Source: Hetaerina americana (taxonomy: Eukaryota; Arthropoda; Insecta; Odonata; Calopterygidae). Taken from it: DNA of 64,000 nucleotides. Positions 45,101 through 59,100 of the stretch are shown piece by piece. The position numbers were made by a program, and so were the translations under genes. Each line of letters starts with the position of its first letter. The first letter of the stretch is position 1. The stretch is taken from the NCBI GenBank assembly GCA_022747635.1, contig JAKTNV010000003.1, forward strand, positions 13,076,911 through 13,140,910, given 5' to 3'. The notes under the pieces are model-generated. The model ran no database searches. It saw only the letters and a program-made list of their open reading frames with translations, and was not told the DNA's origin.

Positions 45101-45371
45101 GTCGCGGTAGTCCAGGGGTAGAGCGTTGGACTACTGACCGGAGGACCCGGGTTCGATTCCTGGGAAAGCCTCTCTGCGCACCTGCAGCTCCACCCAATCC
45201 ATGGGTTTTTTTCGGGTACCAGATCTTGCTGGGAAATCATAACCGGGAAAGGAACTGGCCCCCCTCTTCTGATGTATGGATATTACACGCCATCGGGCTT
45301 ATTAATGGGTGAACTCTACCATCACCTACCAAACCGACCTTCGGGTTGATTACTGTGTTTATGGTTTCAAA
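45101..45371 (+). mobile_element. tRNA-derived SINE (copy 3, most complete)
   Basis: The head is GTCGCGGTAGTCCAGGGG then TAGAGCGTTGGACTACTGAC, with the A-box-like TAGTCCAGGGGTAG and the B box GGGTTCGATTCC. The body is the same as at 20867 and 6514 and ends CCTTCGGGTTGATTACTG. The tRNA-like stems no longer pair well, so the parent tRNA cannot be named. Confidence 0.87.
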
Positions 45372-48300
45372 TATGTATATCGTTGCGAGCCTATGTCATT
45401 GGCAGAGAGAGAAAAAGAGTCTTCAGCTGGGCAAGTATCAAGCAGGTTGTCGTTTGCGGAGGATGTACTCACCCTAAAAGAATGTCGGTCTCTCCCATAC
45501 TTCCGTCTTACCCACGTCGCGATTCTGCGTGTCTGTTTTGATGAGCGTATTTGCCGCAGCGAAGGGTTTCACTTACGTCAGTAGCATTGTTTCAAAATAC
45601 AGTCATTAGTTCCGAATTCACCAGGACTTCCTCAAGGAGAACGCAATCTTATGGTGGTGCCTAATCAAGAGTTAGCCCCCGTACCTACCCCCTATCACTT
45701 CTCTCTCCCCCTCTTGGGAACCTCCTCTCCTACAAATAGCAGGGACAGTTGGGTTGCCCCGAAAGGACGCGAAGGATTATTGAGAGTTTGAAGGCTAATC
45801 GTGATAGATTTATTCCTTGGATTTAGCTTACTTATAACTTTCATCAATAGCTCACCAGTGCGAACCTAAGGTGCCTCGCATACGAATGGTCATAGAAGTC
45901 CTTTGCTTCACCAAGACATCATTATCGTTAAAATAATAGTTTTGAGAATAACCAGTTGGTACCGATTCCAACTATTTACATGTTTGAAAACTATTCCCCA
46001 CCCAACCCGTACTTTACAGCCCCTTTCTCCCGGGTTAATTATCCTTGTTCACTTGACTTCGCTAAGGCCCGTCATGAATTATAAACGTACTCTTGAGCGT
46101 TTCACGAATTAAGTACTTATAATTTTTCTCTTTTACTAATTATTTAGTGGAATTCATGATTCTGGTAACTGGGAAAATACCGCAAGTAATGGTAAAGTAT
46201 GGTTTGGTCGGGCATCAAACTTTGGCTCCAATAGTTGTCTCAAGTTACCTCAATGAGATTTAATCCATCTTCAATAATGCGGGCATGTTTTTTTTGTATC
46301 AAGTATGGTCGATTGAAATAGTTATTGCTTTACATCGGTCCCAGGATTATTTTAATTTATACTTAACCAGAAATCTTACGATTTCATCAATAAAATCATA
46401 GTTAAACTTTTTGCAACTTCACTCACCCCATTTTATTCGCATGTTTTAGTCTGCTCTGTCGGTTGTTTAATTTCAATGATCAAGCAATAAAATACCAATC
46501 TACGCACTTGATACTTTTGCTTACCGAAGACCAACACACGGCGTGGGTTTGAAGCCAAAGTTGAAACTACCGCCATTACCCTCGGGGAGTGGAAACTCCA
46601 GCCCATACACTCTACACTTTGCTTTCTTTATGGAAAAATGGTGGCGGGGAGGCAGAGGGCAGGCGCGACAGAAGAACGTTGCGATTACGGCAATAATTGG
46701 ATGGTGAAATTAATGCAAGAGAATGGTACATATTCCATGAGGGCAAGAGTTTGTACACACTGGCTCTCAAGTCACACCAACGTTCGCCTTGTCTCTTACA
46801 CTATCCTCTCTTATCTGTGTGAGCTGTGTACGTGCTTCCGCTCGTCTCGTCCCGTTTGTAACAGAAGAATGAGAGAAGAGTGGATGGTGAGGAGGTTATT
46901 ATTATTTTAGCACGCACGACAATTCGTTTAGTAATTGAACTTTTTATTAACAGATTCCTGCTTAGTTGTGAGTCATTTCCTCGCTTTCGCCATAATCTTC
47001 AATTGAGCAGGAAGCTGAGGGTGAGCCTCTCTCTTGGAGGATTGCGAACACAAACGCACACCTCCAGGGTGGAATGTGAGAAAAAAACACCCACCCGTCG
47101 GAGTCGGGGTTTGCCGAGACCCCGTCGCCCTCCTCCATCCTCGCCTCTGGTCCTCGCCACCCATGGGATTCTGGTCCTCCGCCTCCCTCCTCCATTTCTA
47201 TTCCCCTGCACGTTTCTCCCCCTTCAGGATGGATAGACGTGGCACCGCCGCCGCCCTGTTCGGAGGGGGCAGGAGGCAGAAAGGGAAGCTTGGCTGCGAC
47301 GTGCTCGGAGTCGCGAAGAGTAGCGCACCGACCCGTCGCGTCGCCCTCCCGTAGACGACGCATCGTCGCCGCCGGAATGGCCGCCAATGCGCGCCTCCAC
47401 CTGCCACGCCCTCCTCGACTCCCTTCTTTTTTTTTCTTTCTCTACCGGAGGTTTCATATCTTCTCAGATTTCCGTCGTTACATATTTTTTTATCAATCAT
47501 TTGCGCGTCCGCACCCATGTTTATTCTCCCCTTCGGCATATTTACCGAGAAATGGTGTGGAAGTTGGGTTTTCTGTCACTAGTCATGAGTGACTGAAACT
47601 CACTGCCGCGTGGCTTGACGTCGATAAAGCAGAGTGAACTGAATATATTCCGACAGCAAGAGTCTCACCTCTCTCCGAAGCCAAACAGTTATACCTGGAA
47701 AAGATCAGTTTCATTGTGATTTGGGAATAATGAAAAATAAGAAGTGAGGATTGTTAAGGAAAAGTGGTGACAATGTGAATGATAAATCACCGCTTCGAAA
47801 ACTTTTTTAATAGAAAAAAAGTTACGATTACATTTCCAAATAATTGAATTTAATATCATTTAATTTAATCATTTTGTGCCACTGAAGGTAGTTATAAAAG
47901 TGACATCTGACAGGTTAGCTCGGCTTCCATCTTCGTATTGCCGATAGAAAAAGACAGTAGAGAGTTTGAAAAGATAACTATTTTCTGAATACATGTTTTG
48001 ATGCTAATATCGAATGATCTTTTACAGGTTTTTGAAGAACCAATCATATAAGAAATGTAATTCGCAATGTCATCGGTAAAATATCCTCAGGCATATTCAT
48101 CCTCCGGTGTGTTTTTCACTCTGTGCTCTTTGCCAAATCCACGCAAATACCATTTTGGCCCCAATTCCCCAACTTCTTTCGAGTCCTGTGCAGTCTTTTT
48201 CTTCTCTTATCTTTGTTTTCCATGCTGTCGCGTCGGTAGTGAGCATGGTTGGTGTGTGAGAACTCGCCACTTTTGATAAGGGGTAAACGGCTTCCCCAAG

Positions 48301-51300
48301 CTCGTTGGCAAAATGTTTATGAAGCTTATCAGTGTCTTGTTTCTTTCCTCGGCGTCTAAGAAATGGCTGGTAACCTGTGCCCTCGTGCCTGTAAATAGTC
48401 TGGATGAGTCGTAAGTTTAAAATGATTCACATCCCTCGTTCCTTCAAGTGATTCACCCATCATCATTCTTCCTGCGAACTTACGCAGACAAGCAAACTTC
48501 CTTAACATTGCCTGCAGACGTAGAGCCACTAGTGGTTAACTTACGGCAGTAACCATTCATCAATTCGTAGTTATTAAAACCAAATGGTTAGATTTTAACC
48601 CAGTGTCATGGGCTTCACCATTTCTTCAGTTGGGATAACCATGAAATTAAATTGGTGAAATTTCGCTTTGGTGGCGTGAAAGCACTGGGAACAGGAATGT
48701 CAGATATTCCTACCATATTAATTGAGGTTACAATGCATCACATATTGCTCATAGTAATCCACTGACACCTGGACGTTGAGTAGCCACTGAAATTTAGCTT
48801 AGACCATCACTTAATCGGTATTTATCACGGGTGTATCGCTGATTCTGACGTAGTGAATAAGTTATTTTTTTCCATTAGCTATTTTATTCGCCGTTAGCTT
48901 GTAACAAACCCTTATTGGTAGGCGGTGAAATCATTGATTCACGATGTGATAGCTGTTAAGGAAGGAAGTATCGGATTTGTATTTTGAGGTTTAACAACCA
49001 GATGGTTTGTATGAGATGAGATCGTCATAAGTCATTCGCCCGCGAGAATTTTTTTTGAGCAGGATAGTGTTTGAAGTTCGGACTATGAGAGCCAATTATA
49101 TGTTTCCCTTTTTGTCATGTGCCATGGCCGTTGGGCTATGTGGAAGCTTGAACGTTTGCAATAAATATTTGGCGTGTCCGTTTCAGTTTATTCGCCGTTT
49201 GAAAATTAGAGCTCATTTGATACCTCTGCGTTAATTTTCGATTATCTGACTGCTGAGATCAATTAATTTCTTTCGTGCCATTTGTTGCTCCTTAAAACCG
49301 CGGTCCAAGCCAGAAGTAAGTATCCAAGACCTTTGTTTCAGTTGAACAGGGAATTAAAACTGATGCCATGATTATTAAGAGATTGCTCAAGTTATTCTCA
49401 AGTATTAACTTTTTTAGGTGGTTATATGACTTTACCGGTAAAGCTACAAAGCTGTTAATAATAATAATAAATAAATGTATATATTAATGTATTTGTTATA
49501 GATATAATATACATTTATATATATATAGAACTACCAGCGACCACCTATATGAAGTACCATTGAATGAATGCATCGCCAATTAACTTTTCCAAGCTAGGAA
49601 TCTATGAGCATTAGTATTAAGATAGCATTGAAACACTCGTTCTTAAACCCACCACACTCTTCAACGTATTTCCTCCCTGCCGATGATGTAATACCAGCTC
49701 CCTGGCCCACAAAGCAGTAAGCTACATTCTAGTCGCGCAAATACGATATTTGTGTCGATGATTCAACCGTTATTTCTGTCTTCATATAGTGCATTCTTAC
49801 GAATGCTCCCCAGTATATAGAATGAGTACTCTACAGCCCCTTTCCATGCATTCATTAATGATAAATTAAGTTTCCAATGCCTGCCAGGTAAATATTTTGA
49901 ATCAATGGTAACTTCGACCAATCGGAGTCGTGGTTCCGTTCTCGTTAATAATTAATATTTAGTCATGCGTGTATGTATTACTGGGTGACGATGCTGATCT
50001 TATGAGAGTATCGGAATCCGCTTTGAGCCGGTGGAAGTGTTTGGTGGCGTATGAAATCAGAGGATTTAATTCGATGGAATGTAACCCAACTCATTAAGCG
50101 TTGCGATGATTCGGTCGGTGTTCTGTTGTTTTTGATGGAATTCTTTTTCTCTCTCCGGCTTTTATGTTGTCATGAGGTGTCTTCCGTCCCTCCTTAGTTC
50201 AGCTTTGAGCATTTGGTGCGTCGCGGCACGTGACCGTGACTGCTGGGCGCGCTTTGGAGGGTCTAATCACTCGCGCTTTCATTGAGGGCATGAGAAGCTG
50301 TGGAGAGACCAGAAGCTTGTTGATATTTCCGTTAAAAATTCAACTGTCAGCCACATGGGTGAAAGTCGAATATTTCTTTTACCTGTTTATCTTTTCAAAT
50401 ATTTCACGTTGTTAGATTAATTTACCTTTAAGTATAGTGTCAAATGAATCCCTTAAAATCTAGTAGTAACATGTCACAGCCGAGTTTTGTTACGCTAAAA
50501 GTTGATGTCGATTCATTCGACAGTTTGTGGACTAGTCGCAAGGATGGGTCAGCATTACATACCGGCGGAAAGCAATTTATATTTTATCTGTTATGAAAAA
50601 TCCATGCTAGTAGTTTTACCTGAGGTTTTATTGGGCCATAACCGGTTTTTATTGCTTTTTTTCAAATCCATTTTATGGTAGGTATGCTACGGTTCAGTCG
50701 TGAACGCATGGAACCAAAGAATTTTATTTAATATGATGGAGGTCGGACGGAAAAGCGATTTTTCCTATTTCTTTACCCTCGAGACTTCATTCATTCGACT
50801 TTGATCCCTTGAAGCAACTTTTTTGGGAAATGATATCGCGTAATTGATAAAAACTTCGTCGTTCCGAGCCTATCAGTACCTTAAGAGCATTTATCGTCGA
50901 CGAAGTTTATTGTAGGTTAACCAGGGATGCTGGTCGGTCTCAGTTTGTGTACTAGCGGGAAATTCATGAGGGACCGGAGATGTTAGCTCGGGAACTGCTT
51001 GCCTCGAATAGGCAAGTTCGTGTGTATGGACGGAGAAGGTAGACAGGTTAGCTTCTCTTAGATAGCCGAACGATGTTTTATACACGTAATTATGGTGCCT
51101 TTTGGCGCACACATTCAATATAGATAAAGCAAGTTTAGCAGTCTGGTAAGGTATGTGGGCTGGGATAATTTTAATGGAGAGCATCCCATTGAAAGATGTG
51201 ACGAAATATGTTCGGGATTAGGGAAGAAAGTGCTTAAGTGTCGAAGATTAAGTAACAGAATTATTTCTGTATGTTATTAATGCATTAGGTATTCAAGGTC

Positions 51301-52601
51301 TACCACAAGTCTGTGCTAAATAACTAATATGAACCAGTTTAATGCCCCAGGCTCTTGTGTGCATTCTTGCTAATTTCATACAGAGAGAAAGCTGAGATTT
51401 CACGGACAGTCGATGCATTTCTGTCGCATCGTATGAAGTTCGCGAAGTAGTAGAATTGAATTGAAATCATTTATCAAGGTTAAAATCTGACTTTGTGGAA
51501 GTTAAGACTATGCAAAGTAGTAAGAGATAAAATCAATGCCGGAGGTGGAAATGATATTTGTGGAGAAGTACCTAGTCTTTCACTGCTGTAAATGATAAGT
51601 TTGGATGAACCAAAATCTCACAGGAGGGACCCAAAGACCTCTCTTGTTTACGGGGGAAACCACTCTTATACGGGGAGATGTGAAAGATCGATAATGCAAT
51701 TGTACTATCACGAATCTTCCCCGGTTTAATCCACTCGCCCACCCAGACGGGCGCCTCTGGGCAGATCCTCCTATTTTCCTCACAACACAACCAATCTCTC
51801 CGTCTATGCTGTTTACCCCGAAAGGTCCCTGCTGAGGGTTCGAAAGTCCAGCCTCCCGAAAAATCTAATTTTCCTCCCTCGGCTTGCTTTCCCTTGCCAA
51901 CAGCAATGAACCCTTATTCCCACGTGCTCCACCGTCGAGAAATTGACTCCTCCGCACTCCCTCCGGATTCACTCCTTCCCTTGCCTCTTTCCCCCTTCTC
52001 TCTCTCTCTCGTTATCACCGTTTCCCTTTCGCCTTGTTTACGCACCAGTCAGAATCCCGTGATTTCACCCTCCTACCACGGAGGGTGAAATAGCAAATGT
52101 ACGTGTATATGATATCAGCTCGTGTATTTCATCCTCCTTGCCTTCATCCATAATTATTAAACTCTCTTCTCTTGTATTGTCATAATTGTCGAGGAGGTGC
52201 TTTGATTTTGTGGCTGTAAAATTTTGTTTGTAATCTTAATGACCAAGCGATAGTAATTTTTCACTGGTTAAGACAGTTATTAGAGTCTAGGCTTTAATGC
52301 ATGTAGTAAATCATCTTCCGGTCACCTTAATTCGATGCAGTACGTTGACACCTGGTGCGAAATAAATGTATCAAAAAGTGCAAAGTTGCTATTATTTGGT
52401 CATTATTATGTCCTGAAACTATGCAGTTTGTTCTTTGTCATTCACCTCGATTTTCTGTGTGCGGTTCACATTAATTCTTTACCTCAGGGTTGGTCGTCGA
52501 TTTCGCGCGGAAGATTCGAAATGAAATTCGGCGCGAAGGCTAAGTTACAGGTTAAATCTCTTGCATACATAGGAAGGATGTCTCTTTGGAGATGATTTTG
52601 A
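45372..52601. other. Long spacer; short hairpin, G+C-rich block
   Basis: About 7.2 kb with no gene recognised. Positions 47040-47420 are G+C-rich, with open frames on both strands and low complexity. A perfect 12-bp hairpin is at 52062-52091 (ATTTCACCCTCC and its complement, loop TACCAC). No pol III signal or TE protein found. Confidence 0.55.
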
Positions 52602-52818
52602 AAATTCTTTATTAGGCCCATTGTACTACGGTCGGGGAGATCATGTCGGTGAAATTCGAGAGATTAAGATTATAACAGATAGATTTTAAGATGTCATTTT
52701 TCCCACGAATGGTAAGGGATCAGAATAATGTTGTCCGACCGAGCTAGGAGGGAAAATGTTTTGGGTCAAGGGTAGTCCGTAGTGTAAATCAATCCCTACC
52801 ACACACCCTAGTGTTGCA
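52602..52818 (+). mobile_element. Family B LINE, 3' end (copy 6)
   Basis: It starts in ORF2 (PLYYGRGDHVGEIREIKI-like), passes the end of the coding part near 52745 and ends with a decayed hairpin and ATTAAATAAATAATA tail. Frame changes are present. The next copy follows 100 bases downstream in the same orientation. Confidence 0.8.
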
Positions 52819-52918
52819 GGATAATATTAAATAAATAATACGATAACGTATTTCGAATTTTGGTCCAACGATACGAGTACGGTACTCTTTGCATTATTAA
52901 TGCCATATGATTTTTATT

Positions 52919-53172
52919 TTACAAAAACAGGATATTATGGAAGAAAATGTATTACTATCCCCATTGTACTACGGTAGGAGAGATCATGTTAGTAAAATTA
53001 GACAGATTAAGTGTAGAACAGATAGACTTAAGATGTCATTTTTTCCACGAACGATAGGGGATCATAATAACATTGTTCGACCGCGATAGGGTTATGTTAG
53101 GGTAAAATTATTCTGGTGTGCGTTCACCCCCTGCCACACACCGTAGCTATGGTTTGCAGGGTATATAAATAA
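52919..53172 (+). mobile_element. Family B LINE, 3' end (copy 7), best preserved hairpin
   Basis: The plus-strand frame to 53089 ends with PLYYGRRDHVSKIRQIK, MSFFPRTIGDH and NNIVRPR, the same C-terminus as at 19692. The 3' UTR has CCCTGC and GCAGGG arms and ends with TATATAAATAAATAAA. The coding remnant is unbroken for about 57 codons. Confidence 0.85.
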
Positions 53173-56100
53173 ATAAAATATATACTCTCCTCGATTTTAA
53201 ATTATATTGTGGGCCTCCGTTTTTTTAGCATTATATTCAGCAAAGTTATGGACAAGTTTTCTTGGGTCGTACAGAGGAGTGTTGACGTATGTTTAGACGG
53301 GCATGGCGCACATCACTCCGTTCCCATGACAATCGTAACATGTGCTCCCCTCGTCGCCTTCAGTCCTACGGCCTTCTCGCCAGTTCTTTCCTTCCTCGCG
53401 CTCCCACCGACGGCGGAGTCCCTTGCTTAACGGCCCCCCGAGCATCCGGCTCGGCTGACTCCGGAGTCCCAAGGGGTGTGGGAGTGTCTATTTCTTGGAT
53501 CTCACTTTGCAGGATGTCCTGGTCTCCAATTTTCGCACACTCGCGCACGTTTGGCCGTCATCGTTGATCAAACTGCCTTGACTTCTCCCATCCTTTTCTG
53601 TTCTTCCTCCTCACGTTGACATTGAACCATTTCTTGGACTCTTTCAACCATTTAGTCATGAAACTAAACTCACACGAGAAACTCATAATTGTCCGGAGTT
53701 CCTTACGTAGGACGCCCCTAATAGCTGAATCGTGGACATCAGTCGTAACTCTATTCGTGGGAAGAGAAGCAAATTATCGTGAATAATTTTATTAGGCTCA
53801 TCAGAGCCGTATGTTCTCTCAGCGAGAATTTGAGTAGTCATATTGTTTATTATTGTAAAATCTTGGTAGAACTGGTCGGTGGCATTATGGTCCCAACTTG
53901 AAAAACCTGGAATACGCTGTTTAGTTTCGCTCCTTTCCTAGTTTCTGATGAATTCTTCACTTCACTTACGCTTGAACCTAAGAATGCGTGCGTCCTCAGC
54001 GATGGTAACTAATACTTAATTTTAGTTTTATGTTTTAGAAACGAAATTTTATTCGACTATTCATGATTTATCATGAGATTTGTCGCGGAATTCACGTGTC
54101 ATGAGGGTATCGGATGTGAACTGTGAACGTCTTCAACTGTGAGCTGGTGTCAGGGTAGAATTGCTGTATAGTCAACTTCATTTGGATAAGATTAATCTGT
54201 TGTATAATAAAGTAATACATAAAATAAAAGTCACCTGGAGTGCATTAAAACTTCACAATCGGAATACAGAATGCTTTAGCCACCTTCTTCCCCTTCCCTA
54301 CCTTTCCTAAGACTCCCAAGTTATGACGACTCACATCGTTGATGTTAGCTCTAGCCACGGGCGTCACGCTGTTTGTCGGGAATAAATGATGGGAAGAAGA
54401 CCCAATGCGCCTTCCGACATATTATATTGTAGCCATCGCCTTTTGTGTACGCAATGCTGATAGTTTGCTATCTATCCCTATCGCCACACGCGTTGAATGC
54501 AGGGAACCGAACCATTCCCCCAGGCTCTCGGTCGTCGGAGCCATTCCCACCCGCTGCCTCGACCGGATGCACGAGTCGTTAGTCGTTGACCACGTCCAAT
54601 TCGCTCTTGTGTTTCCGCAAGCACCTTCACTTCCATCATCGAGCCAGCCACGTTCCCGTAAGTCTTCTAGTGTTCATTTTTTTAGTCCTAAGCTCTTTAA
54701 TCGGATTCGAATCCGTCACACTGAATGAAACCGATCTTTTTAGGATCGATTATTACGGTCGATTGTGGTAAACCCCAACCCAGGAATGAAAAAAAAATAA
54801 TTCAATTATAATTCGGCTCCATTGCTCTGTTTCAATAAATCGTCCGGGGCGACGCACTCTCTGCTTTTCTATTGTATCATTTACACAGTAGAGTGAGCCC
54901 GTTTTAAATGTTCTAAATTGGAGAAGGGTTCGCCTAGGGACCAAGGAGATTGAGTCAAGTGAAGGGAGAACTCTGTTCAAATTGTATACCATTTCAAAAG
55001 TATAGTATTGCAGTTTTATCGCTGTTGGGAGGGCCGTCCAAATCGTCGGTTTATTTTTGTTTTTGCGTTAGGAGATCTTGACAAATAAGAGGGAGATAGT
55101 GTCGATAACGGCATAGGGTCAAACGGCTCTTCATTTTTGATGAACGGACGATAGACTTAAAGCAGTGATATGTAGAATGACGAGAGGAATCGATGTCCGC
55201 AGTAAAATTAACATTCTCCGATAAATTCCATTTAAAATTTCCAATGAGCGGCGTTGATTCGCGGTACCGAGTCGCCGGTTGTTTGGTAGATTATCTCCCC
55301 CCATCTCTTTTGTTATCTAATAATGCATGATTGATGAAGTGCGGAGTATCGATTCCTGTGGAGTACAAAAACGAACCACTGGGCTGTCCGCGTTCACGCT
55401 CGCACCCTGCCGTTTCCCCCCGCGTGCGCGCCGGGATGGGAGGGGGGGGGGTCCAGACTCGGACAGAACAAGGCTTACCGGTATGCTAATGATTCCTCAA
55501 TCTCCTTTGTAATAGTCCAGGGCCCCACGAGCTTGAAATTACATATTGCGGTGCAGGAATAACCCAGGGAAACCGTCTGGTATTTTTCTACTTTGTTAGC
55601 GAAGCGCTCTTACCGAACGACCTTGACGGTAGATCTTCCTAGAAGAATGCATAGGCTGGAGTAGGGCCCGTCGACAAGGGGGTATTTTTCACATCTGGGG
55701 AAGTGCTCTGCATTCCCCCTTCTGTCATGCGCAGGGGAATATTTTACTATCCGTGTTTCTCCAGCATCAATGATTGGTAATCAAGGCTATTTTAGGTTGG
55801 TTGTGCTCAGTAATTCCTGCGTTTGAAGTGTTTATTTAAATTAAGATTATTTGTGCGTACTTTAATGTTGACGTCAATTGTAAGTAGGCACCCTAAGTGA
55901 AAACTTCGACGAAAGATCGTGGAACGACAGAATTAGAGATTGGTGCGCACTTAAGGTCAACGATATATAACAATAATAATGTAGCACAGTAACAATTGAC
56001 AGGTTCAAAGATAGCGTGGAAAAGTGCATCAAAATAAAAAATAATACAGTGTACAAGTTACAACCCATAAAAATCTGTGTACAAAAACCGGATACTGTTA

Positions 56101-59100
56101 AGAACTTTGGTGGTACACAGATTGTAAAACCGGGCAGAGTGCTGCTAGCATTCGCATTCAATCAAATTGATCGTGACTGGCGCAGTACCCTTTTCGGGCA
56201 TGGCTCCCAAAGAGTCAGTAAAGTCGCGGTTAGTTCGTCGCAGTTTTGAATGCGCTCGGAAAGTCGTTTCGAAGTTACTTTATTTTTTAGTTTCCGCGAA
56301 CGCGTTGGTAACAAAAGTTATTTTCTCGAGTGAGAAGCCCGAAGTGAAAGTCGTGCAGCTTTGTGCCATTGTTTTGGGGAGAGCAAGCCAGGGAATCGAA
56401 CTGTGTTACGGTGTATTTTCGTGGAGCGTTAACAGAGCGCTTAAATGACTCCCGAGACCGTTAAAAATCTTCCAGGCCGTAGTGTGATGGTCTCTCCCTC
56501 TTCCGTCCCTCCCCTCATTTCTTCCGAAATATAACCGTGGCGAGGAAGAAAGAAGAAGTCTCGAAAAACCTCCCAAGAGTGCAAGAGAGTGAAAGGAAAT
56601 TCTATTTTTTTTTGGTTGGGTCGGCCACGCCTCTCGATCCCTTGAGGGCGGGCGAATGAAAAGGGGAGGCGGCGAGGGTGGAACCGAAGCGGAGGAGAGC
56701 GCCGGAGGTGAGGCCAAAAGGAAAACGGTTTCCCCCTCCACTTTCCTCCGTTCACTTCCATTGGTATTCCGTACTCTTCCTTCCAGCCATCTCAGGCGTA
56801 TTTGTCACTCCTTTGCCTTTGACATTCTTTGCCAACTCTCTATCATTACATATAATTTTAGCGGCTGGGACACCATGGTGAAATGTTTAATCATAATTTG
56901 CATTGCTTATTTTTTATGACTTTGCTGCAATGCCATGTTGTTATCTTTTCCTCCTTTACGACTGCCGTATTTTATGATGTATTTCCGCGATACATCTTCT
57001 CTGTCGTTACTCCTCTCCTATTTCCGTCTTTCGAAATCTTTGGGCAGAAGCCTCGGTTCTTCGGAGCATAATTTCTCTCCCTCCTCCTCCCGAAGAAGTA
57101 TTCATTATATTCCCTAAAAAATATGAACAAAAAATACCTCGAGTCCTTTTAGGCGCATTCGAGTGCGCGGCTGGCTAGCAGGCCTCTAACGTGGTGGCGC
57201 AGGGAGACAGGTGGGGAAGACCAGTCGAGACCTCAGGGTTGCCGCCGGCTGGTCCTTACTCTCCAATCGGAAGATGGGGGATTGTAGGTAGACTTCAGAC
57301 CCCTCGGATATCTCTGGATTTAGCGGGTGGATACTGGCCTGTGGAGGGGAATTTTCCAAGGGAGACACTGTCTTTGTGTGTGGGAGTTTAATTAGATGAA
57401 GCAGATGCGAAGTCACCTCAAAATTATTTCAAGGCATTTTCGAAGTTAATTTTTCCGAGAGAAAAGTGCACTGCACATAAATGAAGAAAGATTCGAAGAA
57501 AGTTTTGGACTTTCGCTACTTCTCCGGAATACCTATCCTTCTTTGTGATAGTTGGAAAATCGGCAAGCACTTCGTAACATCTTTCTTTGTATCCATTATT
57601 GAAATAGAAAGAAAGACTCGTACTTTTCCTACGAGTCTTTCTTTCTATTTCAATAATGGATATCAATTACTTCCACGAAGTGAAGCCTGAAACAATAGAA
57701 TATAATCTTTCTTTGTGTTTGCGTATAGTTAAATATTTGGGATACTGATCACCCTTGAAATTAGTCAGTGTAAATCCAATGCATGTGTTGAATAACCAAG
57801 AAGTCCGATTGATATTCCTGTACGACTCAAAAAGTTTTTCGAAACCAATGATTTCATACATCAAAGTGTAGTCGCCATAGTTGGTTCTTGTATCATGAAA
57901 ACCGTTCGGTGGAAGTCTAGTTCCATAACTCCATACTTAATTAATTGACCGCAAGATTCTCCTGTTTTGAAAGTTCTTTTAAATTAGTGAAGCGGTGGAT
58001 TTTTTTTTCGGGGGGAAACGGAAGTGGGAAGGAAAAGTCTTCAAACTCTGAAGGTGACTCATTTCCTCTAGTTAGTCAATCTATTTCAGTATCCTTAGTT
58101 TTAGAGCTTTGTGGAGAAATCATTGTGTTTCATAGTGTTTGCGTTGTAAATGCTATTCACTTGGAAATTAATATTTCTTACATTTCTCGAAAGAAATGTA
58201 TTGACGTCTGATGTGAAGAAGGCCAGGCATTATGTATTATTCTACGCGAATTTCCCAGAGCGGTATCAGACGCTTTGTAATTAGACCTATGTTTTTTTAA
58301 AAGTTTCATGGTTTATTTAAACTTAAAGATTTGTATCCGAGCGTCTTTACGCGAGTATGACGCTTTGTAATATATGGCTTGGACATTTTTATTGATCAAA
58401 TTGCCCTGTGATTTACATACTCATTCTTGTTTCAACAAATGTTTTATTAACCTGCTAATGACATGGACGAACCTTCGGAAATTGTTACTTTAATATCAGA
58501 AGGTTTGGTATTATTTTCAAAAACAAATGAAGCTTATAAAACTGTTTTATTTAGTTAACGACAAAGTTAAGTTTAATCCTGCCCTGGCTTCTTAAATGTT
58601 CGATGTAAATTGCATGGTCGAATCTGTCGATTTTCTGATACTACGAATGGGAATCACTAATTTATTTTGACCCTGTCCTCATTGTTCAACCATTTGGATG
58701 TCATTAATTCTCGTTGCGTTTTGTTTCTGTCTTGTCAAGAGGATGTTATTATACAGCGGTACAGTGAAAAATGTGACGAATTTTGTATTATGATGTTTCA
58801 ACATCCAAATCTTAGAAACGTCACTAGGGCGTGTAGCAGGAGGCTATATGCAGCTATTCATTAATGTAATTGGCATTTATTGGCATTCGATATAATTATA
58901 TTTTCTACAAATTGAAAAATTCTTCAATCTTTTTGATGGCTCTTACTGTAGTTGGCATCAATTGGGCGAAGAAAAGTAGGATTCTTTATGTTAGTTGTTG
59001 GACAGTTTTCCTTAATTTCTTGCTGAGAAATCGCTTGTCACTTTAAGGGTTGAAATAATTCCTCTAGTGTCGCCGTCGATGTTGAATGATCAATGTATAT

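Noticed and set aside
46960..47600. G+C-rich coding exon
   Set aside because: Overlapping open frames exist on both strands and in several phases, the products are low complexity, and no domain is recognisable. The same holds for 16560-16870, 21300-21850, 26250-26740, 35100-35560 and 56400-56740.
56200..56445. Small gene starting MAPKESVKSRLVRR
   Set aside because: No family recognised, and no upstream or downstream support; left as an unassigned frame.
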